Shown: one piece after another, positions 60,432 to 64,000 of the stretch
Numbering within the stretch: position 1 is the first letter of the stretch
Layout of the letters: each line of letters opens with the position of its first letter
Source of the DNA: UBA8941 sp963780545
GTDB taxonomy: Archaea > Thermoproteota > Bathyarchaeia > TCS64
Reading direction: 5' to 3'
Assembly: GCA_963780545.1 (NCBI GenBank)
Contig: CAWACK010000020.1
Span: 186,001 to 250,000, forward strand
DNA: 64,000 nt
Notes under the pieces: model-generated
Told to the model about the DNA's origin: nothing
Database searches by the model: none
What the model saw: the letters and a program-made list of their open reading frames with translations, nothing else
Translations under genes and position numbers: made by a program

Positions 60432-60503
60432 TTCCAATTAATTTTAAACTCTTGAGTTAATATCTGGTATTTTAGTGATTTTAAAATCCAATTAGGAGAA
60501 GTT

Positions 60504-60586
60504 GGCTAGTGTAGTAGCCTAGAAGAGTATATTTTGGGCTATTGTAGTAGCCAAGATTTATATAATTCATGGCTGTTATGATAGCC
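60504..60586 (+). promoter_or_regulatory. Triple operator array and TATA box before the ATPase gene
   Basis: Three 16-bp near-palindromic sites: GGCTAGTGTAGTAGCC at 60504-60519, GGCTATTGTAGTAGCC at 60537-60552 and GGCTGTTATGATAGCC at 60571-60586. They start 33 and 34 bp apart, about three helical turns. A TATA box, TTTATATA (60556-60563), lies between the second and third, and the third overlaps the expected transcription start. Cooperative repression is likely. Confidence 0.7.
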
Positions 60587-60598
60587 TAGTGAGTTAGT

Positions 60599-62065
60599 AT
60601 GCAGGCTACACCCGACGCCGACATCCTCAGAATATTATACCAGCAGAACCCCTGGTGGACTACTGGGACGGTGCCTCCGACCCTCACTTTCAGCTTCAAG
60701 AGAAGAGACTTTTACCCACTGAGAGACGCACTGGGCAGCAAGGAGATAACTTGCATCATTGGGGCACGTAGAGTCGGGAAAAGCACTTTGATGTACCAGC
60801 TTATTCAACATCTCTTGGAAAAAGTAGAGCCCTTAAAAGTCATGTTCCTCAAGGCCGACGACTACTACCTCAAGCTGGATGAGGAGAAGATCAAGCGAGT
60901 CTTCGAACTATATTCAGTCAACGTGTTGAAGGCGCCTCTTGAGAAGTTACAAGATACGATTTACATTTTCATCGATGAGGTGCAGAGTCTACCGGACTGG
61001 GGACTCTTCTTGAAGCGGTGGTTCGACTTCAACTACCCCATCAAGTTCATCGTCTCGGGTTCTTCCAGCGCAACAATCAGGCAGGGAAGCATCGAGACCC
61101 TCGCGGGGAGGATACATCCCCAGATAGTGTGTCCGATGAAGTTCCTTGAAGTCGTGCGCTTCAAAGAGCAGGGAAATGATCCCGATAGGCTCTATGATGG
61201 AGTCAACTGGAGACTGCGAGAGGGACTTCAGCTCAGTTTATCTCAGAGTAATCCCCGACCTCTTTACACTGCTTTTCAGGAAGCGAATCTTCAACTTGCT
61301 GCACATCGAGACCAGTTGCTCGTTCACTTGAATCAATACCTGGTGAGGGGAGGCTACCCTGAGGTTGTGGCCACCGATGACAGCTATAGAGCCACCAGTA
61401 TACTGCGAGACTATTTGGACCAAACTATTTACCGGGATATTGTTAAGGCGTTCTTAATCAGAGATCCAAGCTCTTTCGAGGCGCTCTTCGGAATACTTGC
61501 AGGTGACTGCTGCCAGAGGCTTAACTACAGCACAATACAAGCTGAGCTTGGGATAAGGAAAGAGACCCTACATGACTATTTGTTCTACCTCCAGTACTCG
61601 TTCCTAGTAACTGAGGCTCACTTCTATAGCAAGAGCCGGAGACATCAGGAGAGAAAGGAGAAGAAGATCTACATCAACGACATCGGACTCAGGAACGCGG
61701 TTATCGGTTACCTAGATTCTGCGATTACTAGTAACACCACTCAGATGGGATTCATTACAGAGAATGTGGTTGCAGATCATCTTCGTCGACTAAAATTCAA
61801 TTACGAGCACGGGTTTGACGCTGATCTCTACTACTGGTTTGATGAGAAGAGGCGAGAGGTCGACTTAGTTCTCGAGCTACACCAGAAACCAATTCCGATA
61901 GAAGTCAAGTATCAACATGATATATCCAGAGGCGAACTCGAGGGCATCCACTCATTCGTCGCTGAATTTGAGCCTCCATTAGCAATAGTGGTTACAAAAG
62001 AGACATTCCGACTTGAAGAAAAGCTAATATTCGTACCACTATGGCTTTTCTTACTAATCTGTTAA
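60599..62065 (+). CDS. AAA ATPase with DUF4143 (archaeal ATPase family)
   Basis: A 488-residue ATPase from ATG 60599. 'ITCIIGARRVGKSTLMYQLI' is the Walker A (about 58-77), 'DTIYIFIDEVQSLPDWGLFL' the Walker B, and 'IKFIVSGSSSATIRQGSIET' with 'LAGRIHPQIVCPMKFLEVV' the sensor/arginine region. The C-terminal DUF4143 part has 'EADLYYWFDEKRREVDLVLE'-like restriction-nuclease-fold sequence ('YYWFDEKRREVDLVLELH', 'PIPIEVKYQHDIS'), matching a PD-(D/E)xK-like module. This family is abundant in archaea and has no firm function. It is the main gene of the tRNA-Cys element and is under the triple operator. Confidence 0.88.
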   Translation: MQATPDADILRILYQQNPWWTTGTVPPTLTFSFKRRDFYPLRDALGSKEITCIIGARRVGKSTLMYQLIQHLLEKVEPLKVMFLKADDYYLKLDEEKIKRVFELYSVNVLKAPLEKLQDTIYIFIDEVQSLPDWGLFLKRWFDFNYPIKFIVSGSSSATIRQGSIETLAGRIHPQIVCPMKFLEVVRFKEQGNDPDRLYDGVNWRLREGLQLSLSQSNPRPLYTAFQEANLQLAAHRDQLLVHLNQYLVRGGYPEVVATDDSYRATSILRDYLDQTIYRDIVKAFLIRDPSSFEALFGILAGDCCQRLNYSTIQAELGIRKETLHDYLFYLQYSFLVTEAHFYSKSRRHQERKEKKIYINDIGLRNAVIGYLDSAITSNTTQMGFITENVVADHLRRLKFNYEHGFDADLYYWFDEKRREVDLVLELHQKPIPIEVKYQHDISRGELEGIHSFVAEFEPPLAIVVTKETFRLEEKLIFVPLWLFLLIC

Positions 62066-62373
62066 GACGAAAATTAGTCAAATAAAACTAACAATTCGAT
62101 TATTAGATAAACTGAAGAACAGCTTGGAAAATAGTGGGCAAAATAAAACTCATAATGGCTCAGCTTCTGGAGATGGTTTCAATTTTTCATGATAGCTGCT
62201 AATTTCATTGTGCGCGTGCGCCTTAATATTGCTAAGGTTTTACATTTTCCCAGAGTTATGTAGTTACAATTTATTCTATTTTATAGGGTTTACGTGTTTT
62301 ATAGTTCAATACTGTAATTTTACTATACACTAGATTGGAATTGATTTAATTAGATATATTAAAAACTAAGTAA
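62066..62373. other. AT-rich non-coding stretch inside the element
   Basis: 308 bp without a plausible gene. It contains one GC-alternating tract, TGCGCGTGCGC (62211-62221), and several weak TATA-like sequences; nothing else is recognised. Confidence 0.5.
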
Positions 62374-62666
62374 TTAATTGGCTTGATTCTCAGCGAATTT
62401 CCATAAAACATCGAATATATCGCCTAGATATTCTCCTATCACAGAATCTTCCTCTGAAGTAAGGCCGATTCGTTCACCTGGTTCCTTAGTGGGATCGATA
62501 TAGGCAGCCCAATTTCTCTTATCAGCGATAATAATATGTGAAAAATGATTCAGGAAGTATGGTTTAAGTAGGGCTGGCGGCTGTCTCACTAAATGTTCTT
62601 CTAGAAATTTTACATTAGGAGTGAACTGCTTTAGAATATTAGCTGCTTCTTTGCCAAAAATAATCC
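62374..62666 (-). pseudogene. 5'-truncated gene at the tRNA-proximal attachment site
   Basis: The minus-strand frame stays coherent from the attachment repeat to its stop: 'KEAANILKQFTPNVKFLEEH', 'PPALLKPYFLNHFSHIIIAD', 'KRNWAAYIDPTKEPGERIGL', 'GDIFDVLWKFAENQAN'. The only usable start is GTG 62589, in the middle of this. The upstream part was probably lost when the element formed or moved. The family is not recognised. Confidence 0.5.
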
Positions 62667-62708
62667 AAAATATTGGCCAAAATAAGTGTTTAATATGGAG
62701 CCGGGCGA
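62667..62708. repeat. Attachment-site repeat, tRNA-proximal copy
   Basis: 42 bp overlapping the last 10 nt of tRNA-Cys and its downstream flank (AAAATATTGGCCAAAATAAG at its left end). The match at 59915-59956 differs at only two positions. Confidence 0.85.
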
Positions 62709-62771
62709 GGGATTCGAACCCCCGTAGAGCTGCTCTGCAGGCAGCCGCCTAAACCGCTCAGCCAACCCGGC
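62699..62771 (-). tRNA. tRNA-Cys (GCA)
   Basis: A 73-nt cloverleaf: acceptor GCCGGGT/GCCCGGC, anticodon stem GCTGC/GCAGC with loop CTGCAGA (anticodon GCA), T arm GGGGG TTCGAAT CCCTC, and discriminator U as expected for tRNA-Cys. No intron. Its 3' end is duplicated at 59947-59956 by element integration. Confidence 0.96.
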
Positions 62772-62883
62772 GCGCAGAGAGAGAAGTGAAAGGGAGGGAT
62801 ATAACTTTTCAGTAATTCACTCATTTGAGGTTTTTTTCATCTTCTCTAAAAATGGTTACCTGTTTTGCGCCATTTGACGATCA

Positions 62884-63321
62884 TCATTTGACAAATTCCC
62901 TGAATAGTATTAGAATATCAACAAGTGTCTCACCAAGCCATAGCCTACCATCTGGCTCCCCATCTATAGCGCGGTAGAGACCCAGCCTAGTTTCTTTGAT
63001 TCTATCCATCCACCATGGGACTGACGCGATGATGTCTGGAACAGGCGTGTTCAATTGGCTTTTAAATCTGGTTAAAATCAAATGGACACCCGGATAGTTG
63101 ACTATTGTGATTAGTCTTTTCCTGAACTCTGGATTATCTGCGTAAACTGTCAGACGTTGCCGCCTGCTTATCAAATTCCTGATCTCTTGTTCAGCGTCGA
63201 CGTTCTCATCTTTTGCGAGTTTATCTATTATGGGTATTATAATATGCTCAACGTAGAAGCGAGCTGATACCTTTCTTCCCTCTTCACTAATATTTTTACC
63301 CAAGTTGAAAAAAGCGCTCAA
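62884..63321 (-). CDS. Hypothetical 145-residue protein
   Basis: An intact soluble, mostly helical protein from ATG 63321: 'VSARFYVEHIIIPIIDKLAK', 'EIRNLISRRQRLTVYADNPE', 'IIASVPWWMDRIKETRLGLY', 'GRLWLGETLVDILILFREFV'. I do not recognise the family. The C-terminal part, with charged residues before a hydrophobic helix, faintly resembles the end of the fragment at 62374-62666. It lies between the two tRNA genes, downstream of tRNA-Pro. Confidence 0.6.
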   Translation of the reverse strand: MSAFFNLGKNISEEGRKVSARFYVEHIIIPIIDKLAKDENVDAEQEIRNLISRRQRLTVYADNPEFRKRLITIVNYPGVHLILTRFKSQLNTPVPDIIASVPWWMDRIKETRLGLYRAIDGEPDGRLWLGETLVDILILFREFVK

Positions 63322-63460
63322 TTTTATCTTAATATTGACGATCCGCTGGTGGAATATTAATCGTCTTTATAAATTTACTCAGGCATCTTTTGAGGGAAAC
63401 TACCTGAAAAATTCGCCGTGGATTGCGGTGAAAGAAGGATAAAACTGATGGAAAATATGG

Positions 63461-63536
63461 TGGGACCGCCCGGATTCGAACCGGGGACCACGCGGGCCCA
63501 AGCCGCGTATCTTAGACCAAGCTAGACCACGATCCC
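63461..63536 (-). tRNA. tRNA-Pro (TGG)
   Basis: A 76-nt cloverleaf: acceptor GGGATCG/CGGTCCC, anticodon stem CGCGG/CCGCG with loop CTTGGGC (anticodon TGG), T arm CCCGG TTCGAAT CCGGG and discriminator A. No intron. Confidence 0.96.
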
Positions 63537-63620
63537 GCGCAGATTGGTTGCGCTGGTCTAAGTTTAAAAGTTATCTTCTCTCGCTCATAGAAATATTAAA
63601 GACTATAATTAGTGGATGTG

Positions 63621-64000
63621 TCAGCTCCACCGTTTCTTTGCCTTTGCCATCGCCTCTACTACGGGCAACTGCTCACCTGCAAGGAGGCTGAGCATCGCTC
63701 CACCGCCGGTGCTGACGTGCTTCATCTTGTCATCGATTCCGAGCATGGATGCGAGGCCACCTAGATGGCCTCCTCCTACTACTGTGTAACCGGAGGCCTC
63801 CGCCATGACGCGGAGGAGCTCTTTGGTGCCGACGTCGAACCCGCGGCGCTCGAACATTCCTAACGGCCCCTCCGCAACAACTGTGCCCGCCTCACGGATG
63901 AATTTGCTGAACTTCGCAACAGTGTTGAGGCCGATGTCGTATATGTTTGTCTCGTCGGTGATCTGGTTTGTTAGGACCTCGATGCGGCCACCTTTTGTGT
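63621..64000 (-). CDS. pgk: Phosphoglycerate kinase, C-terminal part (runs off the edge)
   Basis: The last about 126 residues of PGK, the ATP-forming step of glycolysis. 'IEVLTNQITDETNIYDIGLN' and 'FIREAGTVVAEGPLGMFERR' (hinge and nucleotide region) are followed by 'ASGYTVVGGGHLGGLASMLG' and 'VSTGGGAMLSLLAGEQLPVV', the diagnostic PGK C-terminus. The frame is open to the right edge, so the 5' part lies outside the window. It is next to tRNA-Pro in an ordinary core-genome setting. Confidence 0.95.
   Translation of the reverse strand, partial: TKGGRIEVLTNQITDETNIYDIGLNTVAKFSKFIREAGTVVAEGPLGMFERRGFDVGTKELLRVMAEASGYTVVGGGHLGGLASMLGIDDKMKHVSTGGGAMLSLLAGEQLPVVEAMAKAKKRWS

Larger units (their letters stand above)
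59915..62708. mobile_element. Small integrated element at tRNA-Cys
   Basis: About 2.8 kb between two 42-bp direct repeats that duplicate the tRNA-Cys 3' end. Contents: a broken coiled-coil gene, an ATPase gene with an operator array, and a short minus-strand gene fragment at the tRNA-proximal end. No integrase gene is visible, so it is a decayed element, an element mobilised in trans, or the residue of a larger one. The region is AT-richer than the chromosome. Confidence 0.7.

Overview
The window is archaeal. The rRNA genes have archaeal 16S/23S sequence with no tRNA in the short spacer. The RNase P RNA carries the archaeal/type-A conserved blocks. Several genes show TATA-like boxes about 25 nt before leaderless starts, and the protein set (beta-CASP nuclease, PRC-barrel, VapBC, dolichyl-phosphate type mannosyltransferases, archaeal SSB-like OB fold) is archaeal. 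A TACK/Thermoproteota lineage, possibly Bathyarchaeia, is my best guess, but I could not test it by phylogeny.

Layout. 1-3.1 kb: partial 23S and complete 16S on the minus strand with a legible pre-16S processing stem. 3.6-12.2 kb: ordinary chromosomal genes (TRAM-like protein, C-GCAxxG-C-C redox protein, adenine deaminase, DUF488, PLP aminotransferase, a protein O-mannosylation pair, and a GNAT acetyltransferase fused to an OB fold). 12.2-50.3 kb: an accessory region with many gene remnants, two DDE insertion sequences, a TnpB element, a broken IS110 and three VapBC-type toxin-antitoxin loci. Intact enzymes lie between them (old yellow enzyme, flavoprotein/ferredoxin pair, CocE hydrolase, phosphotriesterase-like hydrolase, beta-CASP nuclease, SDR, VOC, GNAT, Isf flavoprotein) together with a cluster of secreted surface proteins. 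50.4-58 kb: RNase P RNA, a reductive-dehalogenase-like protein, an MFS transporter, arginine deiminase, a PurH encoded as two genes, and guaB. 58-64 kb: a gamma-glutamyltranspeptidase pseudogene, a small element bounded by a 42-bp duplication of the tRNA-Cys 3' end, tRNA-Cys, tRNA-Pro and the 3' part of pgk.

The most unusual signal is a pair of dispersed sequences confined mainly to the accessory region. One is a family of alternating (GC)n tracts, 6-12 bp long, in almost every intergenic gap; several truncated genes end or begin exactly at a tract, and both DDE insertion sequences carry GCGC(GC) at their outer ends. The other is a roughly 28-bp motif (core AGGTGGAAGTGAGGATAAG) present in about a dozen clear copies, all in the same orientation, several still attached to degraded 5' ends of one small membrane-anchored gene family (DUF4760-like). 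Together they look like the footprint of a gene-turnover process.

Many accessory genes carry single-base frameshifts, often in homopolymers, or in-frame stops. Some may be assembly indels. The gamma-glutamyltranspeptidase and IS110 genes, with several lesions each, are more likely genuine pseudogenes. Family assignments come from motifs and recalled family features only; no database search was possible.
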